Shown in pieces: positions 23,026 to 35,951 of a stretch of 64,000 nt of DNA. The position numbers were made by a program, and so were the translations under genes. How positions within the stretch are numbered: the first letter of the stretch is position 1; every line of letters starts with the position of its first letter. Under the pieces are notes generated by a model. The model was not told where the DNA came from, did no database searches, and saw only the letters and a program-made list of their open reading frames with translations. This stretch comes from Anaeramoeba flamelloides (Eukaryota > Metamonada > Anaeramoebidae): positions 12,524,001-12,588,000 of the forward strand of contig JANTQA010000023.1 in the NCBI GenBank assembly GCA_027625915.1, read 5' to 3'.

Positions 23026-26000
23026 TCAATTTCTTTTCTTTTTTCTTTTTTTTATTTTCTGATCTGTTAAAGGTTTGGTTGAATGAATATTTAAGAAAAA
23101 ATCAACAAACAAATATCTTTCTTCTCTCGATTTGAATTCTAATAGATTTACGATTTTTTCTTTTATTGATAAATTATTTTTAATTATTGGAAATTTTAAG
23201 AGTAAAATAGTTTGCTTTAATGGATGGAAATAATACTTGGTTTTTCTTAATAAATTTAAATTATTAATTTGGAAAAATTCCTGATTATTATTGTCATTAT
23301 CACTACAATTATTCTTATCATTCTTATCATTATTGTGGTGATGGTGGTGATGGTGGTGATGGTGGCGGTGGCGGTGGCGGTGATGGTCATCATCATTATT
23401 ATTAATATTATAAAAAATCACAGAAGAATTTTGAAGATTAATTTTAATTAATCCTTTTGATTCTTTTTTAAAGTTTTGATTTAAATAAAAAATATGAAAC
23501 TTAATTATATTTTTTTGAGTTTGTGATTTAAAATTGTTGTTTAATTGAGAGAAAATATTATATTTTTCATATTTTAATAATTTATATTGCACTGATCTTG
23601 ATTTGTGGTTTAATGCCAATAATTTGGAAAAAATTTGAATTTCCTTTTCAAAATGCTTTGTTCTCTTCTTTGAAGAAAATTGTATTAGAATTTTTTTTTT
23701 CTTTTTTTTAGATGTTTTTAAAAAAAGATTGATTGAATCATTGGCATTTTTATTATTATTTGAATTGAAAAAATTAGTATTATCATTATTGATTTTTTTG
23801 AAAACTTTTTGAAACGAAATTTCTAATAGATCAGAAAAGATTTTAATTTTATTTAATGATTTCCCATAAGTGAAAATTAATTGGGACTGATCAAAATCTA
23901 AAAATAAAAACCCGATTGTGTTTTTTTCTTTAATATATATTTTCCAAACTAATTTTTCATCTTTTAAAGAAGGCTTTGTGATAAATCTAAAATTTTCACT
24001 ATAATTATAATTTTTTTTCAGCTTTAATATTAAATGTTCAAATCTATTTGAATTTAGTTGATATTGGAAAGAAAATAAATTTTCAAATTCATCCATTAGA
24101 TATTTATCTTGAAATTCTATGATTAATTCTTTATTTTTTCCTATATTGGCATTTTCTTTAAAATCTTTTTCATCTTCATTAAAATATTCTTTTATAAATA
24201 ATTTGGCAATATTTCTTTTATTTGGCTTTTTAATTTTTTTAAATTTTAAATTTTGAAAAGAAATATCCATTTTTGTTTTGGAACCTAATTTTTTAATTTG
24301 TAATTCAAGCTGAGTAAAAATAATTATAATACTTTCCATGAATTTTAAATTATTGTTTAATAAATTTGGATTATATTTTTTAATTTTTTGAAGATTCTTA
24401 TTTTTTGTCTTTGGCTTTTTATGAAATTTTTGATTATTAGATTGAAATTCCTTAAATGTTTTGATAAATAATTTTTTAATTGGTTCAGATTTAAAACGTA
24501 TCAAGAAATTTCCTTTTTTGCATTGAATTATTAAATCAAAATTGTTTTTTGGAATTAATATAATTTTCGCTAATTTTTCTTGTAAAAAATATTTATTTTT
24601 ATTAATTTTTTTTAAGCAGAGAAAATTATTTAAAAATATTACTTCAATTTTTTTATTAATAACCACTGAATTATTTTGATTGATAAAAATTGCTTTAAAA
24701 AAATTATTAATTTTTTTCACATTATCATTAGTATATGAATTATTCTTAATATTATTATTTTTCGAGTTTAGAGTTGGATTTTTTGATTTTATTAAAAAAA
24801 TTTTGTTATTGCTGTGGTTATTATTATCATTGTGATTATTATTATACTTTTTATTATTAGTTTTATCATAAACTTCAATGCCGTAGTCATCATTGTTGTT
24901 TTTGGAATTGGAATTATTGATAATAAACAAGGAAGAAGAAGAACTATTAAAAGATAAAGAAGAAAAAGATGTGGAAGATGAAGTGGAAGACTGTGATGCT
25001 GACATTGGAGGGGATAGTAAAGGCAAATAAAGGAAATTGGGGTTATGAATATTTAATAATTTTTTAAATAAATTAAGAAAATTAGAAAATTGGTTTTGGC
25101 TCTTAAAAAAAAATGTTATATTAAATTGATCTTTTATTTCTAATTTTATAATTTTCAAATTATTTTGATAATCAATTTGAATCGGGTTATAATTTAAATT
25201 TAATCTTTGAATGGATGTTACAATGACATTATTATTCTTGCTATTATTGAAACTATTATTCTTTAAATTAGTTTTTTGAATAATAGTTAATCGTAAATTA
25301 TTTAAATAAATTATTGAAGAATTTTTTTCATTTTTTGGAGAAAAATCATCATTTGTATTGATAATATTGTTTTTATTATGGTTATTATTATTGTTGTTTT
25401 GATTATTATTGTTATTATTATTATTGTCATGGTTATGATTATTATACGTAGTATTAGTATTTGTATTATTATTATTATTATTATTATTTGTTTTGATTTG
25501 ATATTCATGAAAATGTTTTCCAAAAGACTGTGATAAAAATCTTTTTTTATATTCATCAAATTTTTGAATAAAATTTTGCGCATTATTATATTTTTTAAAC
25601 ATTAATAAAAAAACCATACTGTCATCATTGTTCATAATCATTTTAACAACCGTTCTTTCTTCTCTGGTACTTTTAATTAAACGCAAGGCTAATCCTGGTA
25701 AATAATCAAAATACTGTTTGTTTATGAAGGTATTAATAGAAAAGCAATCAATTGATAAAACAATTTTCCCTTTAGCTATTCCAAATTTTTCTGAAATTTC
25801 AATATTATACGAAATTGAGATTGGATATTGCTCGATTATATTTTGTAAATTTTTGATTTTGTTTAATTTAAATTCGTTGCAAAATGTTTTTAATATTTTT
25901 GAATTTTGAAATTCAATTATAATAAATGATAATTCATCAATATGTAGCCTACACCATTTAGAATTTGAATCAAATAAAAAATATTTTGAATAAATGGAAT

Positions 26001-27544
26001 AATATCTTTTTATTTCTTTTTCCAGACCATTTTTTATCCAGTTTATTTGAAAATAATTATCATATAAATTAATTGTTGAAGTACAAATAAATTCCTGTAA
26101 AGAATTATATAACTTGATTGAATAATTTTTTTTATTACGATTATTATTTTTGTTATTAGAAGTGTTTCTGGCACTAACGTTACTAACAGTATTGTTCGTA
26201 TAATTGCTTTTATTGTTCTTATTCTGGTTGAGACTTGAATGAGAATTTGGATATGTGTATAAAGAATTATTAAATTCTATCATTCCCTTTTTTCTGTTAG
26301 GTGTTATTGAAGAATTTGACAATGATAAACTACCATATATTGAAGTGGATGAAAGTACTTTTAAAACATTTTTTAAATTATTGATATTATTTTCATAATT
26401 ATTATAAAAAATATTATTATTATTTACCATACAATGGGAATTTACCGATTTTAATATTAAAAAATTTGTTATTAAATCTTTTTGTTTTAAATTTTTTGAT
26501 TCAATTATAATTTTTATATTTTGATTTCGAAAATAAATTAATATTTTTTGTAATTCTGTTGGGTGAAGATGAATTGTAATTTTTGAGTTAAAATCCTCTT
26601 CAATTAATATTTTGTTTTTTTTTGATTTACTTTTAATTATGTTTTCATTTCCATTTTCATTTTCATTTTCATTTTCATTTTTATTTTTGTTTTCATTTTT
26701 ATTTTTGTTTTCATTTTTGGTTTTGGTTTTGGTTTTGGTTTTGGTTTTGGTTTTGGTTTCATTTTTGGTTTTGGTTTTAGTTTCGTTTTGGTTTTCATTT
26801 TGGTTTTCGTTTTTGGTTTTGTGGTCATTTTGGTTTCCAGAAAGGTACTGATCTTTATTAGAAAAAATTGAATTTTTTTTCATTGATTCAATCCGTAAAT
26901 TGTTATTTTGAACTATTAATTTCCCATTAGAATTAACTGGAATTATGACTTTTTTGGATTTATCATAAATGCATAAAATTTTAATCCTAAAACTAGAAAT
27001 TGGCAATTTTAAATATTTTTGAATTAAAATATTTAAATTCTGTTTATAATTTTTTTCTCGTATAAAATCATTAATAAATGGCGAAAAACTCATTTCAAAA
27101 TATGAAGATGGTAGTTCATATTGATCTTGAAAAACCATTCCCTCTCCTTTTTCATCAAAATCGCCAATAAATAAATATTGTTTTTGAAATTTTTTTCTTA
27201 AAATGGGTTTTTGTCTTTGGTTGTTTTCAAGACTCAGATTAAATTTCTTGCTGTCTTGTCCTTTAAATTCTTTTTCTTTTGAATTTTTTAATTCTGTTTT
27301 AATTTTATTTTTATTAATACTATTATCTACAATATTTCTGATTTTTTGTTTGGTTTTTTTTAATCCGTTTTGTGTTCTATCACCTTCTCTATTGTTGATT
27401 TTGTTGTTCTTTGAATCGGGTTTTTTTTTTAATTGTATTATCTTCGTATTTTGATCCTTTTTTTTATTTTTATCTGTGTTTGTGTTTGTGTTTTTCGTTT
27501 TCTTTTTGTTTTTTGTTTTTGTTTTTGTTTTTGTTTTTGTTTTT

Positions 27545-27583
<39 letters not shown>

Positions 27584-29504
27584 TTCGTTTTTTTTTTATT
27601 TATTTTAGATTCAATTTGTATATTCTTTGAAAAATTATAACTTTTAATTCTCATAAACATATAAATACACCTCCTTAATAATTCTCTTGAAATTTCATTT
27701 TCACAGTGCAATTTTAAAGTAACAGATGATTTTTTCTCTTGAATAAGTAATTTAAGTGGTGATTGAGAATTATTTGAATCTGTTTCATCTTTAATATTGT
27801 TTTGATCCCAATATATTATTTTTTTTTTATGATTATTTTGATCATTACTATTAACGTTGTTGCTAGTGTTGCTGCTACTGTTGTTTTTGGTGTTGCGATT
27901 TTTATTTTTGCTTTTTTTTTTATTTTTATTTTTATTTTTATTTATTTCAAAAATTAAACACTCAGTTTCTAAAATTAATTTGGCTTTTTTTAATTTTACT
28001 GAATTGTATTTTTTATCATAATACCAAACCTTAAATTTTGCATAACCGTTTTTAACACACCTTAAACCTATTGCATCCATTTCATCTCGTAGAGAAAGAA
28101 TTTTTCCTTGAATTGTTTGATTTTCAATGAATTTGCCTGGATAAGTTTGAAACATTTTAAAAGTGTAAAATAAAATATTTCTTTCAAATCTATTTTTTGC
28201 TAAAAATCGAAAACCATTAAATTCATCAACAAGAAATGTAAACGTTTTGTCGTTTTCACTGGAAAACTGAAAACTAGTCTTTGGTAATTGTTCATAAGAT
28301 TTTTGATAAATGATTTTAGTTTTTGTTTGAATAATTAATTCATCAAAATTTAATTTGAAAATTATTTCTTGATCATTATGATTTGGCGAATTATGAAAAT
28401 CTTTTTCTTTTTCTTTTTTTTGTTCTTGTTCCTGTTCTTGTTCTTGTTCTTCTTCTTCTTCTTCTTGTTCTTCTTGTTCTTCTTGTTCTTCTTCTTCTTT
28501 TTTTTGGTTGTCTTTTTGCTGTTCTTTTTCTTTTTCTTTTTCTTTTTCTTTTTTTTTTTGGTTCTCTGTTACTTGTTCTTGTTCTTGTTCTTGTTCTTGT
28601 TCTTGTTCTTTTTCTTTTTCTTTTACTTTTTCCTTTTCCATTTCTTTTTCTTGTTCTTCGATTTCAATTTGGCCTGATTTATTCATTTTTGAATAATTTT
28701 GAAAATCAATTTGATTATTGAAATGGTTTTCGTGATTTGATCTACTGTTGTGGATATTTGTTGTTGTTTTTTTTTTTAATTTTACATCAAACTGTGAAAA
28801 TCCAAATGAAAAATTTTGTTGAATACTTCTAATCTCCTTATAATTTAATTCCTTTTGTGAATTTTCAAGTGGACAAAAAGATTTGTTGTCTGTTGTTGTA
28901 CGCTGCGTATTAGTTCTTCTTTGGTTCGAAATTGGTAGGTTTTGATCAAAGTTATTCTTTTTTAGTTTTATTAACAACAAAAACAATTGGTTTAGTTGGG
29001 CTTCTTCTTTATTTTGGAAAATTAATTCAAAATTTGCTGCTTTCTCATTTTTACAAACACCATACAAATAACAAACACCAAGAAAAGAATTGAAGTTTTG
29101 TTTTACAGTTTGGCTTTTTGGTTGGTGTTGAATTATTAAGATTTGTTTTTTGGTTATTTTTTTGTATTTAGGAGGTTGGGAAAGGATAAAAAAAAAAAAA
29201 AAAAAATAATAATAAAAATAAAAAAAAAAAAAAAGAGAGTCTTTTAGAAAGAGCTTGATTGCTTTCAAGGGCACGGTTCAGAACCTTTGTTTTGTCCTTG
29301 AAAATGTAAAATAAAAAAATATAAAAAACAAAAAAATTTACTTGAATGGGTTCGGTATATTTTCAAAATGAAGAATATTTAAAACGATACAATAATATGA
29401 GATTAGATCTTCAAAATTGATACTACCTTGGATCTTTTTGTTTAGTATCTTGGAAATTGCTTGGAAAACTTTTTGTTTTAATTGATCTTTTTCAACAGAG
29501 TCAG
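23026..29504 (-). CDS. Giant CH-domain protein with tandem PH-like modules (5' end incomplete)
   Basis: Exon 2 is complement(23026..29113) and exon 1b is complement(29342..29504). They are joined across a 228-bp intron (GTAAAT...AAAAG, phase 2), giving at least 2083 residues. Exon 1b begins after a good acceptor (TTTTTTTAACTTTAG). The ATG exon lies upstream and was not found. The join rebuilds a calponin-homology-like domain: INFEDLISYYCIVLNILHF, then NPFNQTVKQNFNSFLGVCYL and a closing helix. Next come Glu/Gln/Lys runs, then about ten segments of ~80-100 residues with beta-rich starts and a final amphipathic helix, separated by Asn, Lys-Thr or His/Arg runs. Examples lie near 28375-28135, 28050-27640, 27000-26460, 26125-25870, 25830-25540, 24710-24440 and 23520-23070. 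These look like PH folds. CH domains often bind actin or tubulin and PH domains bind phosphoinositides; a cortical scaffold is inferred. Confidence 0.7.
27476..27590. repeat. In-frame hexanucleotide repeat encoding (Lys-Thr)n
   Basis: Tandem GTTTTT and CGTTTT units on the + strand translate on the minus strand as alternating Lys-Thr inside the giant CH protein. A second Lys-Thr/Asn-Glu tract lies at 26641-26830. Unit sequence changes abruptly from ACA to ACG threonine codons, which points to recent local expansion. Confidence 0.8.
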
Positions 29505-29939
29505 CTAAAGTTAAAAAAATTAAAAAGAAGTTCGACAGTGATGAACAATTAAGATTTTTGAGGACTCAAATCGTAAAAAAAGAATTCCTTACACATCAGA
29601 AAAATCCAAATTAAACATATGTTCCCAAAAGAAATAAAACAAAAAATTGATCTTTCATAAAGTTGAATTTATCCAAAAGTTTCTTGAATTATTTGATTGA
29701 GTTAATGGTCATTGGTAAACAGTAATATTTCAGAGAGCTGTAGATTAATTACAAGTGTTTTTACTTTAATTAAAGGAAGAACAAATTTGAGTAAAGTTCC
29801 TTTTTACTTGGCTTTGTAGATAAAATTAATCATCGAAAAAATGGAATATATAGGAAAAACAAACCACAATCACTAATTTTGCTTACAATCAAAACAAATA
29901 ATTCAATTTCTTATTTTGATGTTTTAAGTTTCTCAAATT

Positions 29940-30808
29940 AACTTCGCTATTAAATCTAAAAACCCTATAAAATTTAAAATAATTCCAAAAAGATCAATTT
30001 TTTGATCAATTGAAAAGATATATAAAAATTGAAAAATTTTTTCTCCTTTGACTTATAAATAGCAACTTTATCCAATAAATGTTAACAATAATAATTGGTA
30101 TATTGTCTAAATATTCTCAACCTATTAATTTCAAGTCTTTGGTAAAAGTAGAAATCAAAAAATTCCAATTTTTCTAAAGTTAATAGAGAATTTGATTGAA
30201 AATGAGAATCTCATTAATTCTATTTTATGGGTATTTAAGTTTTAAATTTATTAGAAAAGTTCTTTTTTGATGATTACTTTTTTTCTACATTGATAAAATA
30301 AAATTTTCGTTTTCCTGAGACTTAATCTTTATTAAAATTGCTAAATTTTTCAAAATTTTAGATTCTAAATCGGGAAACGTTGAGGAAAAAATTTTTTATC
30401 AAATAGTTTTAGTGATTTTTAATACAAATAGAGAATAACCAAACATGTTTCTCAAATTAAAATACTTTCAAATGTTTTGAATTGTTAAAAATTATTCTGA
30501 TTTTAAAATTTACTTTCAAAATTAGAAGTTTGTTTTTAGTCAGATTCTCTATTAATTGAGAAAATTTGGATTTCTATTGATTTGTACTTTTATCAAAGGC
30601 TTGAAATTAATAGATTGAGAATATTTAGACAACATACCAATTTAAATGGTTAACATTTAGTTGATAAAGTTGATATTTATTAGTCAAAGGTGAATAAAAT
30701 TTTTCAATTTTTATATATCTTTTCAATTGATCAAACAATTGATCTTTTTGGAATTATTTTAAATTTTACAGGGTTTTTAGATTTAATATTGAAGTTTGTT
30801 TAAGAATA
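29940..30808. repeat. Long inverted repeat (fold-back element), ~870 bp
   Basis: The left arm, about 29940-30205, is inverted at about 30535-30808. Both outer ends read ACTTC..TATTAAATCTAAAA when oriented inward, and the arms share motifs such as 'aaataattccaaaaagatca', 'ttttctcctttgac' (variant) and 'attctcaacctattaatttc'. The spacer between the arms is ~330 bp. No coding capacity was seen. It is probably a fold-back or long-TIR non-autonomous transposon. Confidence 0.8.
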
Positions 30809-32282
30809 GTTTATATTATAATTAATCATGAATATTTAATCAAGTATATCAAATATTACGCAAAAATCAAGTTCTTATGGAGCCCAGTTTCAGTAATTAA
30901 AAGCAAAAATAAAATGAAAACTGTTTATACCAAGTTTATAAATTGAAAATGATTTTCAAAAGCGAATTGCTGTTCAGTATTAGACCTTAATTTGAATTCT
31001 TCTTTAAATAGAAATAAATGAAGTTAAGATGAACTTTAAATGAATATTTGATTGATTTAAATTAATAAAATATTTTTTTATCATTGTCAATTTCAATTTC
31101 ATTTTTTTATAAATTAAAATGAGAATCAATATAGAAATATGAGAGTCAAAACCTTATGGATTTTTATTTTGGAAACGATAAAGAATTTGTGGATAAAGTA
31201 TCAAAAACTACAATAAAGTTTCAAAAATCGTGATTATTTTTCTCCAATTGTGTTTTTTTAGAAAATCTCATTAATGTCGCGATAATACCACAAATGGGGA
31301 TAATCTAAAAAATTACTATAATTGTCTAAAAATCTAAATAATTTTCAAAACATTGTGATAACTGTCAAAGTATTCTGATAAAAAATAAATAACGATAAGT
31401 TTGCTGATGATTTTTAAGTCTAATTCTGTGATAGACATATAAATAATTTTTTTTTTTAATAAAAAAAAAGATCTTGAAAAAAAGTAATCCATTTAAAAAA
31501 CAACAAAAAATATACTTGATCCAATCAATGATCGGGACATAGGTTTTTATTGTATTTTATTTTGATTATGTTGACTAATCGATCGATCCTTTTAGATCAA
31601 CAAACGAAAATAACTAAAAACAAGCAAATAAAAAGTTTGACTATTTATTATGGTGTTAAAAATTGTTCTGAATGAAGAAAAACCATAAAACAACTAAATA
31701 TCCATGTTTTCTTATAAGTATTTTTTTTGGGGTTAAAATATTTTCTAACTTTTTTGAAAGTTTTAAGGAGAACGGTAAGTTTCCAAAAGCTTTCTCAATA
31801 ATCTAATTCCATTATCACCATTTATTAAGTTTTTTTTTATTATTATCCTTCTTCAACTTCACTTATCTTGGTATTGAACAGAGAACTCAACTTTTGTTAA
31901 AAAAATTTTTTAATCCAGCACCAATACTAAAAAAAAATACACTTTGTTCTTTTTGGCTATTTTACTTGTGAAGATAATAACCCCATTTTAATAAAAAAAA
32001 AAAAAAAAGATCTATTAAATATTCAAATTATTTTTTTGAATATTTTACTATTTTTTGATCATCAAATTCACACTAAATTATACTTTAGTTAAAAAAAAAT
32101 TTTTTTTTAATACAAAATAATTAATAACTTATCACAGGTTTTTTTTTTTCACTTTTTTTAAACACTCTATACATTTTTACAACCTTTTGAACCACTTAAT
32201 AACATTTTTACATTGATGAAAGTGTTTATAGAGTGAAAAATTGTAAAAGTAGCTGAATTTTTTGTGGTTTTAATTTAAAATA

Positions 32283-32476
32283 CACTCAGTTTCATATTTA
32301 ATACACAAACTTCAACGGAATTTAAGGCAAAAAAAAAAATCTCAAATTAAGGCACAGAATTCAGATTTTTCTAAAATAATTTGTAAAAAAAAAAATTCAA
32401 AATTCTGTGCTTTAATTTGAGAAATTTTTGTGCCACAAATTTCCTTCATAGTTTGTGCCTTAAATTTGAAACTGGA
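32283..32476. repeat. Family A repeat, copy 6
   Basis: Starts CTCAGTTTCATATTTAATAC after TA and ends TTGAAACTGGA before TA. The inner AAGGCACAGAATTC and its complement are preserved. Confidence 0.8.
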
Positions 32477-32884
32477 TATAAAATTTTTTTATTTTTTTAC
32501 AATTTTTTGTTTTATCATCATTTTTAGATTTTTCATAATTTAGTGTGATTTTTTCTTATTTTTCGAATATAATTGTTATTTTGATTTTTAATATCCAGAT
32601 GATACAGACTATCATCAAAAACTCGAATATAATATACCATAAAAATTTATTTAGAGTCTTGTAACAAAAAAAAAAATTAAAAATTTTCTGCTTTTTTAGG
32701 ATTGGTCACAGAATTTTGAATTTTTCTATTAGCTGGACTACTTAACTCAATACACCCAACACAAATTTTTTTGTGTTTTTTTTTTTTGTTTTTTTGGTTC
32801 TTTTTTTTTTTCAAAAATGGAATTTCTGAAGAACACTTTGGATGTTCGTAAGTTACCATATTTGGTTTTTGAACAGAATCCCCT

Positions 32885-33530
32885 TTACCAAATACCCAAA
32901 GCATTTGATTTATTTTTGGATGGTAATTTTTTTTGTTTGTATTGTTTCTCTCAAAACATAAAGGTTAGTTTCGATACAAATTGGGTTTGTTGGGTTTTGA
33001 ATCTAATAATCTATTTGAAAAAATCTTTTGAAAAATAGTCAATTATTATTTAAAAAATTTTTTTTATTGTAATAAGAAAAAAAATGATCTTAAATCTTGA
33101 GTGTAATGATTTTGGTGTGTTCTTTTCAATGCCTCCAAATAATTTGTCAGGTTTTTTGCAATTATTAACCACAACAGAAAATAACAAGAAATAATTCGAA
33201 AATTTTCCATTTTTCTCAATGTTGACCTCTTAGATGTAAATTAGAAACCCTTTTAACTGGTTTCACAAATCAAAAATAAACAATAGAAATTTTTCAGTAA
33301 TGTCTCAAGGTTTGTAACTTTTCACCTAAGAATAAAATTTTCTCAAAAAGTTGTTTTTTTTTAATCCTTCTTTTTCATTTTGAGATACAAGGATGGACAA
33401 ATTTTATTAAAAGATGTCTACTTTTCCTTCTTTGATTTACTGAAGGAACATTTGTGTAAATTACTAACCTCAAAGCGTGTTTTAAAAATTACTAATACTC
33501 TAAATTTGAATCGCAAATGTAGTCCTTAAG
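32885..33530 (+). repeat. Duplicated segment G, copy 1 (uninterrupted)
   Basis: Matches 39019-40150 in order and orientation. Shared blocks include 'aatacccaaagcatttgat', 'tttttctcaatgttga', 'cttctttttcattttgagat', 'acaaggatggacaaatttt' and 'aatactctaaatttgaatc'. It ends ~170 bp before the RPL11 start codon. Confidence 0.75.
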
Positions 33531-33700
33531 TAAAAAATAGATCTATCTTTAATTTTAAAAATCTTCTTAAAGAAGCAACTGTTTGTGGCTAAAAATAATA
33601 AAGAAACACTTTTTCCTAAAATAGTCAAGATTCTAAGATTTCCAAATTCCAAAATAAAAACATTTTTTTTAAAAACTTATTCTTCAAGATTTTTATTCGA

Positions 33701-34544
33701 ATGACAAACAAAGAACAAGAAGAAATCAAAAAACCAAACCTCATGAAAGAGATCAAAATCGACAAGTTGTGTCTAAATATCTCAGTTGGTGAAAGTGGAG
33801 ATAGATTAACAAGAGCATCCAAAGTTCTTGAACAATTGACAAAACAAAAGCCAGTCCAATCAAGAGGTTTGTTTTTTCTTCTTTTTTTTATTCTGGCCGA
33901 AACCTCTCTTCTTACTTTTCCTTTCAATAACTAAAATACAAACTGTTTCTTTATTTTCTAAATTTTTTTCTTTTTTGTTTTTTATATTCTTGCTTTTATT
34001 TTTTTTTTTGTTTTTGAAAAATAAATTATTTAAAATCAAAAAAAACAACGATCCCTCAACACAAAAAACTCTGAACACACCAAAAATTACAATCACACAA
34101 AACCCAAAATGTCCTCAAAATAATTTTTTTTTGAACTCAATTAATGAACAAATAAATCAAAAAACAAAAGCAAGATTAACCATTAGAGGATTTGGTATTA
34201 GAAGAAATGAAAAAATTGCAACACATGTTACCGTCCGAGGTAAAAAAGCAGAAGAAATTCTTGAAAGAGGTCTTCGAGTAAAGGAATTTGAACTTCGTAA
34301 AGGATGTTTCACCAAAACAGGAACCTTTGGCTTTGGTATTGAAGAACATATCGATCTTGGAATGAGATACGATCCTAACGTAGGTATCTATGGTATGGAT
34401 TTCTATGTGATCTTAAAAAGACCAGGTTACAGAGTCGCAGAAAAAAAAAGATGTAAAGCAGCAGTTGGTAAAAATCATAGAGTAAATAAAGAAGATGCTA
34501 TCAAATGGTTTGAAACAAAATTTGAAGGTTATATTATTGATTAA
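33701..34544 (+). CDS. RPL11: Large-subunit ribosomal protein uL5 (RPL11), two exons
   Basis: Exon 1 is 33701..33866. A 304-bp intron, 33867..34170, runs from GTTTGT to AAAAG. Exon 2 is 34171..34544. The product is 179 residues, against ~178 in human. Conserved blocks include [61 protein letters not shown] and [14 protein letters not shown]. The splice falls in the codon before ARLTIRGFG, where human has ARYTVRSFG. uL5 sits in the central protuberance of the 60S subunit and contacts 5S rRNA. The N-terminus ([13 protein letters not shown]) fits the family's short variable leader, so ATG 33701 is accepted. The intron's first 40 bases are T-rich directly after the donor. Confidence 0.97.
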
Positions 34545-35754
34545 ATTAAATTAATTTCCATTTTTACATTTTGAAAAAAAAAAATAATAAATATCAAATG
34601 AAAGAATTCCAATCCCAAACTTTTAAATTTGTTTTTTTTTGGATTTCTTTTTTGGGAATTTTACTTGTTTAACTGATTGTTGAACTAATTTCCATTCGAC
34701 TAATTAATTAAACAGCAATTAAACATTCACTCACAAAGAATAAGAAGAAAAACAAACTTTTTTTTTTTTTTTTTTTGGTAAAACAAAAGTAATTTACAAG
34801 AATTAGAGAACACAAAAACAAAAAAAAAATAAAATCAATTAAATTATCTTTTATGATCAAAAAAGATCCCAATTTTAATAGTTTTTTACTTTTTGAAATT
34901 TCTTTAAATTCTATCTTTTTTAAAACTTTTTTTTAATTGGTATTTTTTGAATAAAATTTCCCTTTTTTCGAAATCTGATAACCCTACTCTGAAAACACGT
35001 TATTTCAAAGAATATATTGAAAGCCAACTAATTTGACAAAGTTTCTACGCATTTAAACCAATAAAATGCTTTTAAAATGCTGAGGTTTAAAAATTTCCAA
35101 AATAAAAAATGAAATAAATATTTTTCAAACATCTCTTTGAATTTATCAGTATTTTAATTGAAGAAAAAATTGTAATATTTTGAAACAAATTATTCTGTTA
35201 GTATTTGGATTTCAAAGGGAAAAATAATTTGATTTAATTTCGATTATTTATATAATTTTTTATTTAGTTGCCAAAAGTTTATTTTGAAAACATATTTAAA
35301 AAGTTTTTTCTTGAGATAAAATTTTCATTTTTCAGAAAGGATTTTAGATTAAACATATTTCATTAGTTTTAAAAAGTGCACTTTTAATCACTGTTAATTG
35401 GAAAATAAAAGAAATAAAATTTTCATTAAATATTTCCAAAAAAAACCTTATCTATCAAGAATAAAAAAAAAAACAAAGTCCTCTACTTTCTAAAACAAGG
35501 AAAAAAATTATTACTGATTTTCAGAATTCAACATTTCAAATTTGGCTCTTGTTCTTTTAAAAAAATTTGGAAATTTGTATAAAAATTTTGTTCAATTTAT
35601 TTAAAAACTAAGAGTATAACTATTCTTTCTTGTTTTACTGGAGAATTTGGCACAAAAATTATTAAAAAGAAAATTATTATTCTACCAAATAATTATTAAT
35701 AAATTTCATTTGTTATAATTAATCATTTTAATATACAAAAACTTTGATGTATTA

Positions 35755-35951
35755 CAGCCAGTTTCACTTTTAAGGTACAAACTTTCAACGAAATTTAAGA
35801 TATAAAAAAATCTCAAATTAAGGTAAAAAATTTGAAATTTTTTTTTTTACAATTTATTTTTATTAGAATTTGAATTTTGTGCCTTAATTTGAGATTTTAA
35901 TTGCGCCTTAAATTTCGTTGAAAGTTTGTGCCTTAAAAGTGAAACTGACTG
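35755..35951. repeat. Family A repeat, copy 7 (best preserved)
   Basis: TA-flanked on both sides. Starts CAGCCAGTTTCACTTTTAAG and ends AAAGTGAAACTGACTG. The right arm keeps all three TTTGTGCCTTAA-type units (one as TTGCGCCTTAA), at ~25-bp spacing. Confidence 0.9.

Larger units (their letters stand above)
29505..33700. other. Intergenic spacer upstream of giant CH gene and RPL11
   Basis: The unresolved 5' exon and promoter of the giant CH gene should lie in 29505-29940. The rest holds a very long inverted repeat (29940-30808), family A copy 6 and a ~650-bp segment duplicated near 39-40 kb. Long A/T homopolymers occur at 31990-32150. No other gene is supported. Confidence 0.6.

Noticed and set aside
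29114-29274. N-terminus with poly-Phe/Tyr on the giant CH protein, which could be read as a membrane helix
   Set aside because: It begins at GTG, is encoded by poly-T inside an intron, and disappears when the CH domain is spliced.
33975-34170. Apparent N-terminal extension of the RPL11 second exon (poly-Phe/Leu frame)
   Set aside because: It is intron sequence. The family's N-terminal half is on the upstream exon and the junction restores the conserved [11 protein letters not shown] order.
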